A stretch of DNA of 64,000 nucleotides, from the NCBI RefSeq assembly GCF_024679095.1, contig NC_066520.1, positions 16,935,831 to 16,999,830 on the forward strand, written 5' to 3'. The translations under genes were made by a program, and so were the position numbers. Each line of letters opens with the position of its first letter. The first letter of the stretch is position 1. Under the pieces are notes generated by a model. The model had not been told where the DNA came from. It searched no databases and saw only the letters and a program-made list of their open reading frames with translations. Shown here in pieces: positions 41,131 through 62,233 of this stretch. The DNA comes from Eriocheir sinensis. Lineage: Eukaryota > Arthropoda > Malacostraca > Decapoda > Varunidae.

Positions 41131-41539
41131 AAGGAAAGGCAGGGAGGGATCGAGGGAGGAAGGGGTGAGGGCGCGGCGCGAGGAGGTGGTGGGCAATATC
41201 ATCACTTTAGCGATATTGACAGATGAATCAGGAAGAGCAATGAGCCGGACCGTTACTCGCCCTCCTCGCCCATTTTCTTTCTTCATCATAAGCTTCTTTA
41301 TTAGCATCCCCCCCCCCCCCCAATCCTTTCACCACCACCAGCCCCTCCAGCACCACCACCACCGCCACCAGTTCATTTTCTTTCATTAATTTATTAATTA
41401 ACTTCAATCAGTCAATTGTCCCCTTCCTCACTTTTTTTTTCTCTCTCTCTCGTTTGATAACGTTCCACATCATTAATTACTTTATAAATTAAAGCAACTA
41501 GGTATTGACGGTCAAGTACACCAATGGATCGCGAATTGG

Positions 41540-41896
41540 TTGAGCAACAGACAACAAAGAGTGGTGATTGACGTATGTAACTCAGAGTGGGAGCCTGTCA
41601 CTAGTGGCGTCCCTCAGGGTTCGGTTCTTGGCCCAGTGCTCTTCATTATTTATATCAATGTTGTGGATGTTGGAATCAATAATCTCATTAGTAAATTTGC
41701 AGACGACACAAAGATTGGTAACTCGGTTCTCACTGACGAAAACAGACAACGCCTTCAAGAGGATTTTCATAAAATTTCAGCTTGGTCTGATAGATGGGAG
41801 ATGTCCTTTAATGTAGACAAGTGCCAGGTCCTTCAAGTTGGAACAAAAAATAAGTTCGATTACGAAATGCGCGGCGTCAGACTCAAAAGCGTTTAA
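41540..41896 (+). pseudogene. Reverse transcriptase fragment, palm region
   Basis: This is the open segment of the retrotransposon polymerase that holds the fingers/palm core: QRVVIDV, TSGVPQGSVLGPVLFIIYIN, and SKFADDTKIG with the two catalytic Asp residues. WSDRWEMSFNVDKCQVLQVG follows. The frame ends in a premature stop at 41894-41896 where related proteins continue into a CAKDLGV block. That block is readable immediately after the stop, so this is a disabled remnant. The real reading frame begins before the first ATG, at about 41477. Confidence 0.85.
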
Positions 41897-42043
41897 TGCG
41901 CCAAGGACCTGGGTGTCAAATCGCGTCAAATCTCAAATCCTCACAGCAATGCATCGATGTAGCAAATAAAGCGAACAGAATGTTGGGCTTCATTAAAAAT
42001 AAACTTTTTATTAAAAAATAAAGAAGTAATACTTCCGCTTTAA

Positions 42044-42502
42044 AATAGTTTAGTCAGACCCCACTTGGGATATGCGGTACAGTTTTGGTCTCCCCACCAT
42101 GCAAATGACATTGCTAAATTAGAAGGTGTTCAGCATCGTGCAACAAAAATGATCCCTTCCTTGCGCAACAAACCCTACGAAGAGAATCTTTTCACCCTTA
42201 ACATGTTCTATCTTGAGGAACGTCGCCTCCGAGGAAAACTGATCGAATGTTTTAAAATGCTTTATGGATTTACGAATGTGGACAAATCAAAATTGTTTAT
42301 GATCGATGATACTTTGCGAACGAGGAACAATGGCACAAAACTTAAATGTAGACAAGTATATTCAGACTGCACCAAATTTTTCTTCACCAACGTTATAGTG
42401 CAAGAATGGAATAAGCTCCCACCTTCAGTGGCCCAGTGTAACACGATTGACTCCTTTAAAAACAAGCTCGACCGACACTTCCTTCAAATTAATATTAACT
42501 AG
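42044..42502 (+). pseudogene. Reverse transcriptase C-terminal fragment
   Basis: This segment is out of frame with the palm fragment and starts after the nonsense codon at 42041-42043. It carries NSLVRPHLGYAVQFWSPH, then the KLEGVQHRATKMIP block, LNMFYLEERRLRGKLIECFK, FFTNVIVQEWNKLPPSV and a terminal SFKNKLDRHF. These are typical of the C-terminal domain of CR1/Jockey-type polymerases. The stop at 42500-42502 is probably the native one, since a conserved 3' tail follows. Confidence 0.82.
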
Positions 42503-42724
42503 AGTAGAAATGCAAAGTTTTGGAGCCATCTGATTAATGTAGAATCACTTAGGTTTAAAGACAGATCACCTAGTCTGGACCATGGGGTGTGTGGTCTGAT
42601 TTTCTATGTAAATCTATGCAAATCTCTCTTTCGCTCTCTCTCTCTCTTTTTCATGGATTAATTACTCATTAATACGACCTACATACGTACCTACATACAT
42701 ACATACATACACACGAGGGAACGG

Positions 42725-44340
<1,616 letters not shown>

Positions 44341-45960
44341 CTACGTTTACATATTTTTTTTCTGTAAAGTTTTCGTTATTTATTTTCTATTCCTGTTTTT
44401 TCTTTCTTTTCTCAGTTTTCCACTTGCTTTTCTATATCATCATCTGTCTATATCATCACACACTCCTTTACTCTCTCACTCCCTCTTTTTGCTATCTTTT
44501 AACCAATCCATGCATTTTCCTTTTCCTAGTAAGTAATACTCCGGCCAGCCACCCCCACACACTCTTTCTCACTCCCTCTCCTGCTCTCTTTAATCAGACA
44601 AAGGATTTTCTTTCCATTTACGAACAATGCTACAGCTTTCCTTTTCTTTCTAGACATGGATCTCTATTATTCTGTCTTTTCCTACTATTTTTTCTCGTTT
44701 TTCTTTTTTTTCCTTTTTTTTTCACTATCTACGCTTCTTCCCCGTTTATTTTTTTTCCGCTTCACGTCTTTCTCATTATGAATTCTCTACTATTTCCTGT
44801 CATTGCTTCTATTTTTCACCTTATTTTCTTCTTTTCCTCTTATTCCTCTATCTATTTTCTTACCTATGCTACCGTTCTCCACTCCTTACTAGCCATGACA
44901 ACTCTATTATTCTTTACTTTTCTTTCTGTTTTTCTCCCTGACTTTGTTTTCTTTTTTTCTTCCACTACACTTCTTACTCGTTTAAGTTTTTCCACTTCCT
45001 TGCCATTTTCCAGCCTCCCAAGACGCCCGTGCCAAGAAACCTGTGTCCCGGTGTTTATATTTACCTCTCCCTTCCCTTTCACTACCTCCAATTCTTCCCC
45101 GCGTGTACCTTTCCCCACCTGCCTTTAGTTCTGCCGACCCGTCCCCTTCCCCTTCCTTCCCCTGCAAAGCTTTGGCCCTCCTCCCTGAATTTAGAATTAG
45201 CTCCACCACTCTTCTTCCTTTCACTTCGCTCTTGCTTTTCTTTCCGATGTACTTTGATCTCTCATTTTTTGTGTTGCTTTTTTACACTTCTACTAGTTTT
45301 GTGTTTCTTCTTTTCCTTTCCATTTTTTTAAATTTCCTGTTTAACTTTTATTTTGCTTTGTTTTCTTCTATTCCTGTTTTCTTTTTTTCCTTTCCTCTGC
45401 TTTGCACTTGGTTTTCTTTTCGATATACTTTGATCTTATTTGGGTGCTTTTTTTCACTTCTATATGTACGTTACTTTTTTCCTTCCCATCTTTTTTTTAT
45501 TTCCTATTTAACATTTCTTTTGCTTTCTTCTCTTGTATTCCTCTTTTCTTTCTTCCTTCCCTCTGCTTTGAACTTTCTTTTCGCTATTTATTTATTTCTA
45601 GTGAATGCTCATTCTTTCTTTCCTGTTCTCTTTTGATATTCTCTTTATTAACGTTTTTCTCTCTCTTAAATGATTTTTCTATTTTGCCTACGCCGTTTCC
45701 CCTTCTCTTTTTCCTACGTTCGTTTTTCTAATGAATTTTCCCCACTGCCTTTCATCCCTGTCACGTATTCTTTCTATCTTTTATTACTTTAACCTCTCTT
45801 TTCACATGTCTTTCCTCTATTTCATCTTTTTTATGCTTTTCTGTGTTCCCCTCTGCCCTTTTGTCCCTTTCTATTGGGTATTCCTTCATCCCTTACACCT
45901 CCTCTGATCTTTACTTTTTTCTCTTTACACGACTCTCCCCTGTTCCCTCCCACACACTGA
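44341..45960. other. 1.6-kb polypyrimidine-biased block before exon 45988
   Basis: The + strand is strongly T/C with ttttcttt and cttttc words. A roughly 170-bp pattern (gctttgcacttggttttctt / gaactttcttttcgctattt, cgat.tactttgatctna.tt) repeats weakly at 45230-45600. It leads into the acceptor of the next exon. Confidence 0.7.
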
Positions 45961-45987
45961 CCCGCGCCGCCCTCCTTCCCTCCGCAG

Positions 45988-46132
45988 GTGTCCGAAGGTG
46001 TGAACGTGAGTGTGAGCGAGGTGCGGCTGACGCTTGAGCCGGGTGACCACGGGGTGCCGCTCGTGTGTAAGGCGTTCAGCCCTGCTCTGCCCGGCACTGT
46101 CCTGCACGACCAGCTCTCCCTCGCCGTCCACT
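45988..46132 (+). CDS. Exon: second half of Ig domain 3
   Basis: The acceptor is cttccctccgcag at 45987; the donor is cact|gtgagt at 46133. Phase 0 in, phase 1 out. It reads VSEGVNVSVSEVRLTLEPGD, then HGVPLVCKAFSPALPGTVLHDQLSLAVH. LVC gives the F-strand Cys that pairs with FKC across the large intron. The segment SPALPGTVLHD...L-V-H closely resembles the C-terminal edge of Ig3 in the Sidestep family. N-V-S is a possible glycosylation site. About 1.6 kb of pyrimidine-rich DNA precedes the acceptor. Confidence 0.9.
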
Positions 46133-47598
46133 GTGAGTATGCCTAGGTATGTACGGAGCCTCTCATCCCACCATCACCATCATCATCTTACACACACACA
46201 ATCGTAAACATCATCATCATCCACAGCATTCATGATTAGTCTAGTAAGGTAATAGAACATAAATTGAATAAAAAGGTCCCATAAATATATTCCTTATATG
46301 TAAACAGTAAGAGTTTCCCGGAAGAACCTGTCACCGCTTACTGATCAATGTTATTATCGACCATAACCATAACCACCACCTTCACCATCCTTTCCAGTCC
46401 CCACGGGCATCTGCACTACACACTATTATCATTATCTATACTCCTATCACCACCACCATCTGCAGTGCGTACAATAACATCATTACTTATACTGAAAAAT
46501 TTATCCCTATCTCTACTGTTGGCTGCAAATTACCATCGCCCGTTATCAGTAATGCCTTTTTTCTACTTCTACATGTACTTTACTTTATCTTTCCATTTTT
46601 TTCATATTTTCTGTAATGCATTTTGCTTTTTTTCTTCTATTCATTTTCTTCTATTCTTTTCTCGGCTTTCCACTTGTTTTTCTATATCCTCATCTATCTA
46701 TAGAATCATAATCATTATCAGCCTTTGTGTGTCCACTGAGGGTCTTACTAAGGGTTGTCCTAACGCTCCCCTCTTCCCTTTTTCCCTGTCCGCCTGATGC
46801 CACCACCACCAACAACAACACCGCTAACACAAACACCATTACCATCGGCAACGCATCTACCCCCATCATCACCAATTCCGCCACCACCATCGCCATCACA
46901 ACCACCCTCATTATCACCATAGTTACGGCGGCCCATAGCAACGCCATCTTCACAAATATTGGCACAGTAAACACGATAAAGACCACCACACAACAGCTCG
47001 CCCCTACGCACCACCACTATCATCACCATCACCACATCACCATACTGCCACGATCACCATCACTGCTCACGCAACACCAATACATAAGCTAATCACTCAG
47101 GCACACTATCAAAGCAACACACCATTATTTTTTTTCTCCTTTTTAAACCGTCCACGTATTCTACTATCACCACCACCACCACCACCACCACTACAACTAT
47201 CACCACTATTACTATTACCATTATCCTCACCGCCACTCACTCCCCCCTCATGCAAACACACGTCAAGTAACTCATGCCATAAGATAAATGACCCTCCATA
47301 GATCCTCTGGGAAGTATTATTAACGAGACGATGCATGCGAGACACATACGTAGTTAGTAAGCGCTTATCGGATGCTAAATTTGTCCTTAACCTTTACCCT
47401 CCCTCTTTAAATGGCCATCCATCTATCTATCTATCTATCTTACTGTCTACTTATCTCCATCTCTTTCTCAAACACGCAGACACAAGCCAAGGATTTCCTG
47501 ATATTCCCTGCTTGCTCATACTACTCCTCCTACTCTTCCTTCTCCTTCTCCTTCTGCTTCTTCTCACCGAGGCCACTGTTCCCCCTTTCTTCCCTCAG
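46133..47598. other. Intron with (ACC)/(ATC) and CTAT repeats; no gene
   Basis: ACC/ATC-rich sequence lies at 46350-46460, 46795-47080 and 47165-47240. CTAT repeats lie at 47425-47445. A C/T-rich run leads to the acceptor at 47598. Confidence 0.65.
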
Positions 47599-50320
<2,722 letters not shown>

Positions 50321-51204
50321 TCTCTTGTCTAGTGATCAATGGTTGGCTATTTTTGGTATCTATTAATTTTCTTGTTATCTTTCGTCTTCGCCATCCTTTT
50401 TCCTCCTCTTTTCTTCCTCCTCTGGTGTTCAATATATTGTATCTATTTCCCAATTTCTCATTTTACAGAATTCTCTACACTCTGGTTTTCTTGTTTCTTT
50501 TTCCTTTCCTTAAGTCGTCTTTTTCTTCATCTTGCTTTGCTGTCTGAAATTCTGGCACAGGTATCTGCTCTCGTTTGACATTTATCTCTGTAGCCTTAGC
50601 TTTTATATTTATTTCTTTGGAGTTTTCCCACAGGCTTTTTCTCTCTTTCTCTCTCTCTCTTTCACTGTCTGTATATATCTCTCTCTGTCAGTATTTTCTT
50701 TCCCGCTCTAGTGACCATTTATTTTTTTTGCTTCATGAAATATTTCCTCCTCTTTGTATTGTCGTTTCTCTTTCTCTCTCTCTGCAATGAAGGACGCTTT
50801 TCATTTCTTCCTCGTTTCCTCCTCTCTCTCTGTTTCCTCCCTCCGCCATCCCCTACCACGGCCATTTTTCCCCCTTCCTCCGGCTTTCTATATTTTCACC
50901 CTTTGTCTCCTCTTTCTTATCTCCCACTCTCTCTCCCTCTCTTGTTCTGGAGTCCGTTATTTTATCCCTCTCTTTTCCATTCTTTCCCTTCCTCTTCCCC
51001 GTGTCCTCACTTATTCACTCACTTCCTTTACATCAGTCCTCTCTCTTTCTCTTCTCTGACCTCTCTCATTCTAGCCATTTTCATTCGCTGTCTCATATGT
51101 TTTCTATTCCTTCTCTTTCTCCTTCCTTTCTTCGACGCGTGCCTCATTTTTTTTCCTCTGGGCTTTTCTCTATTTCTCTGAGTGTCGCCTTTTTTATACT
51201 ACAG
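50321..51204. other. Pyrimidine-rich intron end
   Basis: T/C-rich sequence with CT patches continues to the acceptor at 51204. Open frames here are compositional. Confidence 0.7.
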
Positions 51205-51361
51205 GGACGGCCACTAAAGGGGCGAGAGAGGGGCGTGAGAATGGCGGACTCCAAACTACAGCTGCTCAATGTGACTGCGACGATGAGAGGTCTGTACACG
51301 TGCGTCGGGAGCAACCAGGAAGGGGACGGACAAAGCAACGCCCTTAACTTAAACGTGCAAT
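51205..51361 (+). CDS. Exon: second half of Ig domain 4 (last exon in window)
   Basis: The acceptor is tttttatactacag at 51204; the donor is gcaat|gtgagt at 51362. Phase 0 in, phase 1 out. It begins GRPLKGRERGVRMADSKLQL, continuing WYHN-GRPL from the previous exon. LNVTATMRGLYTCVGSNQEG contains the F-strand Y-x-C and the family-like YTCVG-x-N-x-EG motif, and the exon closes SNALNLNVQ. N-V-T is a possible glycosylation site. In the family the next exon would start Ig5 with a short A/P-V-C segment. No such segment with a usable acceptor is visible before 64000, so the following intron is at least 12.6 kb. Confidence 0.92.
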
Positions 51362-54015
<2,654 letters not shown>

Positions 54016-54692
54016 CGCGCGCGCGAGCGTACAGATAAAAAATAAGCATCACACCGCCACGTAATGAAGCATGCATACCCGATAAAAAGTCCGAAACACC
54101 TCGGGAGGAAAGGAATAGAAAAATAACAAGGCGCACATTAACTTATATTAGCGACGAATTTTATGAGGCTCTCGCTCGACACTTACTGAGGCCACTTAAC
54201 AACTATACTCCCTAGGCCTGGAGGGAGGAGGACAAAGGGGCGGTGGGGAGGCGGTGCTCGTGGCGCCATCAAGGGTGCTCAGCTCTGGCTAATCATGGTC
54301 GTAACAATTTGGGCTCACTCTTGTCTCCGAGCCGAGGGGAGGGAGGATGGGATGAAGGGAATGGCCTTTACAGCACTTTTGACTACTCCTCCAGTACCTC
54401 TCTCTCTTTCCCTCTTTCTATCTAAATGGTATCCATCAATCTATCCATCGTTCTAAAAGGTGTCGTCCGAAAGTGACCCCGTAAAAGCTAAAACTGTATT
54501 CCTTTGTATGATTATTAAGGTTTACCACTCCGACACCAGCCTCTCCCTCTCCGTTTCCATTCACAATCACCCGCCTGTCAATTCGCTTCCTGGGCACATA
54601 AAAGTTCGATCAAATATTCATTAATAAGCCTATAAGCCAATCCTTTGACAAGATTTTTACAGGCCTGGTTATGTTTTGATTGTATTACTGTT

Positions 54693-56712
<2,020 letters not shown>

Positions 56713-59185
56713 GAGAATACGACATCAATGGAGTCACAATAACGAGAAAACGACGTCAATGGAGTCACAATAACGAGAAAACGACGTCAATGGAGTCACA
56801 ATAACGAGAAAACGACGTCAATGGAGTCACAATAACGAGAAAACGACGTCAATGGAGTCACAATAACGAGAAAACGACGTCAATGGAGTCACAATAACGA
56901 GAAAACGACGTCAATGGAGTCACAATAACGAGAAAACGACGTCAAAGGAGTCACAATAACGAGAAAACGACGTCATTGGAGTCACAATAACGAGAAAACG
57001 ACGTCAATGGAGTCACAAGAACGAGAAAACGACGTCATTGGAGTGACAATAACGAGAAAACGACGTCATTGGAGTCACAATAACGAGAAAACGACGTCAA
57101 TGGAGTCACAATAATTAGAAAACGACGTCAATGGAGTCACAATAACGAGAAAACGACGTCATTGGAGTCACAATAACGAGAAAACGACGTCATTGGAGTC
57201 ACAATAACGAGAAAACGACGTCAATGGAGTCACAATAATGAGAAAACGACGTCAATGAAGTCACAATAACGAGAAAACTACGTCATTGGAGTCACAATAA
57301 CGAGAAAACGACGTCAATGGAGTCACAATAACGAGAAAACGACGTCAATGGAGTCACAATAACGAGAAAACGACGTCATTGGAGTCACAATAACGAGAAA
57401 ACGACGTCAATGGAGTCACAATAACGAGAAAACGACGTCATTGGAGTCACAATAACGAGAAAACGACGTCAATGGAGTCACAATAACGAGAAAACTACGT
57501 CATTGGAGTCACAATAACGAGAAAACGACGTCAATGGAGTCACAATAATGAGAAAGCGACGTCAGTGGAGTCACAATAACGAGAGAACTACGTCATTGGA
57601 GTCACAATAACGAGAAAACGACGTCATTGGAGTCACAATAACGAGAAAACGACGTCAATGGAGTCACAATAATTAGAAAACGACGTCAATGGAGTCACAA
57701 TAACGAGAAAACGACGTCAATGGAGTCACAATAACGAGAAAACGACGTCATTGGAGTCACAATAACGAGAAAACGACGTCAATGGAGTCACAATAATTAG
57801 AAAACGACGTCAATGGAGTCACAATAACGAGAAAACGACGTCAATGGAGTCACAATAATGAGAAAACGACGTCAATGGAGTCACAATAATGAGAAAACGA
57901 CGTCAATGGAGTCACAATAATGAGAAAACGACGTCAATGGAGTCACAATAACGAGAAAACGACGTCAATGGAGTCACAATAACGAGAAAACGACGTCATT
58001 GGAGTCACGATAACGAGAAAACGAGGTCAATGGAGTCACAATAACGAGAAAACGACGTCAATGGAGTCACAATAACGAGAAAACGACGTCAATGGAGTCA
58101 CAATAACGAGAAAACGACGTCATTGGAGTCACAATAACGAGAAAACGACGTCATTGGAGTCACAATAACGAGAAAACGACGTCATTGGAGTCACAATAAC
58201 GAGAAAACGACGTCAATGGAGTCACAATAACGAGAAAACGACGTCATTGGAGTCACAATAACGAGAAAACGACGTCAATGGAGTCACTATAACGAGAAAA
58301 CGACGTCAATGGAGTCACAATAACGAGAAAACGACGTCATTGGAGTCACAATAACGAGAAAACGACGTCAATGGAGTCACAATAACGAGAAAACGACGTC
58401 AATGGAGTCACAATAATGAGAAAACGACGTCAATGGAGTCACAATAATGAGAAAACGACGTCATTGGAGTCACAATAACGAGAAAACGACGTCAATGGAG
58501 TCACAATAACGAGAAAACGACGTCATTGGAGTCACAATAACGAGAAAACGACGTCAATGGAGTCACAATAACGAGAAAACGACGTCATTGGAGTCACAAT
58601 AACGAGAAAACGACGTCAATGGAGTCACAATAACGAGAAAACGACGTCAATGGAGTCACAATAACGAGAAAACGACGTCATTGGAGTCACAATAACGAGA
58701 AAACGACGTCATTGGAGTCACAATAACGAGAAAACGACGTCAATGGAGTCACAATAATGAGAAAACGACGTCAATGGAGTCACAATAACGAGAAAACGAC
58801 GTCAATGGAGTCACAATAACGAGAAAACGACGTCAATGGAGTCACAATAACGAGAAAACGACGTCAATGGAGTCACAATAATGAGAAAACGACGTCAATG
58901 GAGTCACAATAACGAGAAAACGACGTCATTGGAGTCTCAATAACGAGAAAACGACGTCAATGGAGTCACAATAACGAGAAAACGACGTCAATGGAGTCAC
59001 AATAACGAGAAAACAACGTCAATGGAGTCACAATAACGAGAAAACGACGTCAATGGAGTCACAATAACGAGAAAACGACGTCATTGGAGTCACAATAACG
59101 AGAAAACAACGTCAATGGAGTCACAATAACGAGAAAACGACGTCAATGGAGTCACAATAAAGAGAAAACGACGTCAATGGAGTCA
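56713..59185. repeat. 31-bp minisatellite, about 80 units
   Basis: The unit is cgacgtcaatggagtcacaa followed by taacgagaaaa (31 bp). The ggagtca word recurs every 31 bp from 56730 to 59179, which is 79 exact steps, so no indel separates the units. Variation is by substitution only. Examples are caatgg versus cattgg, taacgag versus taatgag or taattag, and cgacg versus ctacg. The variant taattag recurs at offsets of 18 and then 4 units, and ctacg at 7 and 3 units, which suggests block duplications. The period is not a multiple of 3 and units contain stops, so it is non-coding. It is not a CRISPR array, as there are no unique spacers. It probably lies in the intron after the 51205-51361 exon. 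Confidence 0.96.
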
Positions 59186-60605
59186 GATACCGCTAGGATG
59201 CCGTGAATGCCGATGTACCTTATGAAAACGCTCTCGGCACCGCGTATCACACAACCCCCTTATCTGTTGTACATTATTCACACCTATCCGATGGAGGCGC
59301 TAAAGCAATAACCGAACACCCATACAAACTACAACGTTATATGACTTCTGGGCGACACAGCTTCAAAGGGGACCAAATGGCCTCTGATTCTAAGGAAATA
59401 CTATGTAAATCAACCTAATGTGTCGTTATGAAACCTCCATATGGACTCTGCTGTTGTCATGTTGATGTCCCATACACTACACTGCCACGTTGCCATAGAC
59501 CAGGGTGAGGAGGCGGAGGAGTGTTGCCAGATCAGTCCCTTCGCGTGGGGGTAGAAACATCCATGTCGGCGTCTCCGTGGAAAGGATGACGCCATATTGC
59601 AGCCGTAGCCTTGTCGTATTGCCCTTTCATAGCGGCCTTGTGTGCCGTACTAACGTTTCCGGGGCGGGGCTGTGACGGGGCACCCATAAACCTACTTTGT
59701 TACATCAAGTGCGTAAAATTTTATGAGTCAGTGGTACTTTTGCTATTTTACGATGAGAGGTGTTACGGTGAGGAGGACGACGACGGTCTAGGAGAAGGAA
59801 AAGGAGGAGAAGGAGGAGGAGGAGGAGGAGGAGGAGGAGGAGGAAAAGGGACATATAGTAAATGGAGGGGGGGAAAAAAGGAGCTGCTGTATCTGGCAAT
59901 TTATTAAAAGGACTCAATGAAATAGGATAAGATGTCGGAGATAAGACGACTGAATCAATTTTACACAGATACATACATGACTGCGAACGTTCACCAGTAC
60001 ATTAATTACTCGTAGTGAATGATTTCTAAGGATTGTTGAGTGACAGAAGGAATCTACATACAAAAGGATACACAACTGCGAATGTTCAACAACCAAATTA
60101 CTAGTCCACCACATAATGAAAGAGAAAGCCCTACGATATACAGAAAAAAAACATACGTAGAAGGGTACACAATTAAGAAGGCTCCCTAGGCATGTTGTGC
60201 GTCTCACTTTCCCACATTATCAAGGACACTAACAGGGCTGGAAATGACGCCTTGCAACACCAGGGTAAGCGTTAGGGGGAAGGGTCGCTCAGTCAACCTA
60301 CATCAAGGGGTCCAAGTGGCCTCATAAAGCAGGAGAGAACAGGGCCGGCCAGCGCCTTTGGGCCGAGTGGCGTCAGAGATGCGAGCACCACTAACGAGGC
60401 TCTGGAGTCTTGCCTCACCAGCCGCCTGCCCAGAATAGCGGCGGGGAAACGGAGCGGCTTTTTAATGCATTCAGACTATGTGGCTGCTATGTATATGTAT
60501 GTATGTATGTATATATGTATGTATGTGAGAATGTATGTATGTGTAAATGTATGAGAGAAGAATGCGAGACAAAAAAAAGAACAAAAATCCTACAACCTTC
60601 AGCTT

Positions 60606-60608
<3 letters not shown>
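59186..60608. other. No gene seen; (GGA)n
   Basis: Unique DNA follows the minisatellite. A (GGA)n array lies at 59797-59845 and a (GTAT)n patch at 60490-60545. A 71-codon frame at 59203-59418 has no recognisable domain. Confidence 0.5.

Positions 60609-60655
<47 letters not shown>
60609..60655. repeat. (AC)n microsatellite
   Basis: About 23 AC units. C-runs follow near 60707 and 60841. Confidence 0.93.
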
Positions 60656-60663
<8 letters not shown>

Positions 60664-60669
60664 ACAAAG

Positions 60670-61073
60670 AAACAACCTAACAAACACACGTACAAGCAGC
60701 ATCAACCCCCCCCCCCTCCCCATCCCACCACCACCACCACCACTCCTAAAACTCTCCGGTCTTCTCCCACCTTCTTTCCCTTACCCCTCCTCTCTCTCCC
60801 TGCACTCCTTTAAAACTAACCCTCCCCCTCCTCTCCCTTTCCCCCCCCCCCTCATGTTACAGCCTCCAGCAATGAACTTCCTTAATGTCTTCCTTCACGT
60901 TAAGATCCCAAGAAGAAGACGCCCCGCACGCCCATTCCCATTATCCCATCCCTCACCGGCTTACCCATTCCCGCGTCCATAAACCGCTCGCCGCTTTCCT
61001 GAACGCTTCTGTACATCGATTTTCACTTTCTGGATACTTTGCTTTGCTTTACCGCCTCCGCCCGACTAACTTT

Positions 61074-61112
<39 letters not shown>

Positions 61113-62188
61113 ATCCGCATTTCTTTTTTTTTCTCTCCTGATATTTTCTTTTTTCTTTTTTTTCTTTAGATTGACAGGAATCGTTATTATTTTTCTTTGG
61201 TTTCATTTTTTTCTATTTGTTTTTTTTTCTCTTTTTCACTTCATTCATCCGCATTTCTAGTTTTTTTTCTCTTTTTCTTCTATTTCGTCCTTTTTCTCAT
61301 TTTTTTCACTTTGGCCTGCCTCGAATCGCTACTTCTTTTTTTCCTTGGATGTTTTTTTTTTTGTGTGTGTGTGGGAGTGGGAAGGTTATGTGGGTGTTGA
61401 GTTGCCGTGTGATGTGATACTTTTCATAACAGACTCGTATTTTTCTACTTATTTTTCAATCTCATGTTATCAGCAGTCATATTTTTTCGGTGTATCCTTT
61501 GAGATTACTATTTTATACGCGCATATTTCTCTTCTACTCCCCCCCTTCCTTCTTCCTCCTTTCTCCTCCTCTGCCAAATTCTTCCATGCTTCTCTCCTCC
61601 CTCCTCCATCCACACACCCACCTTCCTCCCCTGAACCTCCACTTTTTTCATCTGTGTTGAATGAATATTACCAGCCGCGATTCATTTTATTGGATAGCAC
61701 TTCCAGTTTAATTTATTTGGTGTCATCTGCCTTCAATACACTAACAGGACATTGCTCTGGTCTGGCTGTCATGTGCCTTGACCGGTGACTGCCATAACTT
61801 TGAAAGGAGGGACTCGTTTAAATCTTCACAGCTATACGAACACTTTGAAGAGACGTCGTTAATGTACCATAAAACGTGTTGCAAGATATACCTCTAAACC
61901 CAACAAGAAAAGTAAGAAATTAAGAAAGGCGACATACAAGGTAACGATGAAAATTTTAATGACCTTTGATTCGCATACAACATTGTGTTTAAGAGGGATA
62001 GATTTAAAATTGTTGGGTATACCGAGGAGAGGCAGGAACCGAGCATCATGGATTTAGAAACAGACAAAGAATGAAGGTTTGATGGCGAGTGGACTTGGGC
62101 GGATCATTATCATGTGCAAACTAATAAAAGATGGAAAACAAAAGAAAAGAGATGATTATAATGATATTCTCTGACACGTCTCTCTCTT

Positions 62189-62233
<45 letters not shown>

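Larger units (their letters stand above)
41477..42650 (+). mobile_element. 5'-truncated, decayed CR1/Jockey-like non-LTR retrotransposon
   Basis: Reverse-transcriptase homology starts at LYKLKQLGIDG near 41480. It contains the SGVPQGSVLGP motif and the catalytic FADDT block. A second part (YAVQFWSPHHANDIAKLEGVQ...ATKMIPSLRN...LEERRLRGKLIE...WNKLPPSV...SFKNKLDRHF) is the usual C-terminal end of these polymerases, stopping at 42502. A 3' untranslated tail runs to about 42620 and ends in a CT-rich stretch. The copy is dead. There is a stop at 41894-41896, a frame change near 41915-41925, a frame change in an A-run near 42015, and a stop at 42041-42043. The endonuclease and the N-terminal polymerase part are missing, as expected from 5' truncation. 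It sits in the 14.5-kb intron, in gene orientation. Confidence 0.9.

Noticed and set aside
56713..59185. CRISPR array
   Set aside because: Direct tandem 31-bp units with no unique spacers, in a eukaryotic intron-rich context.
59203..59418. 71-codon frame after the minisatellite
   Set aside because: No recognisable motif, start context or splice support; length is within chance expectation.
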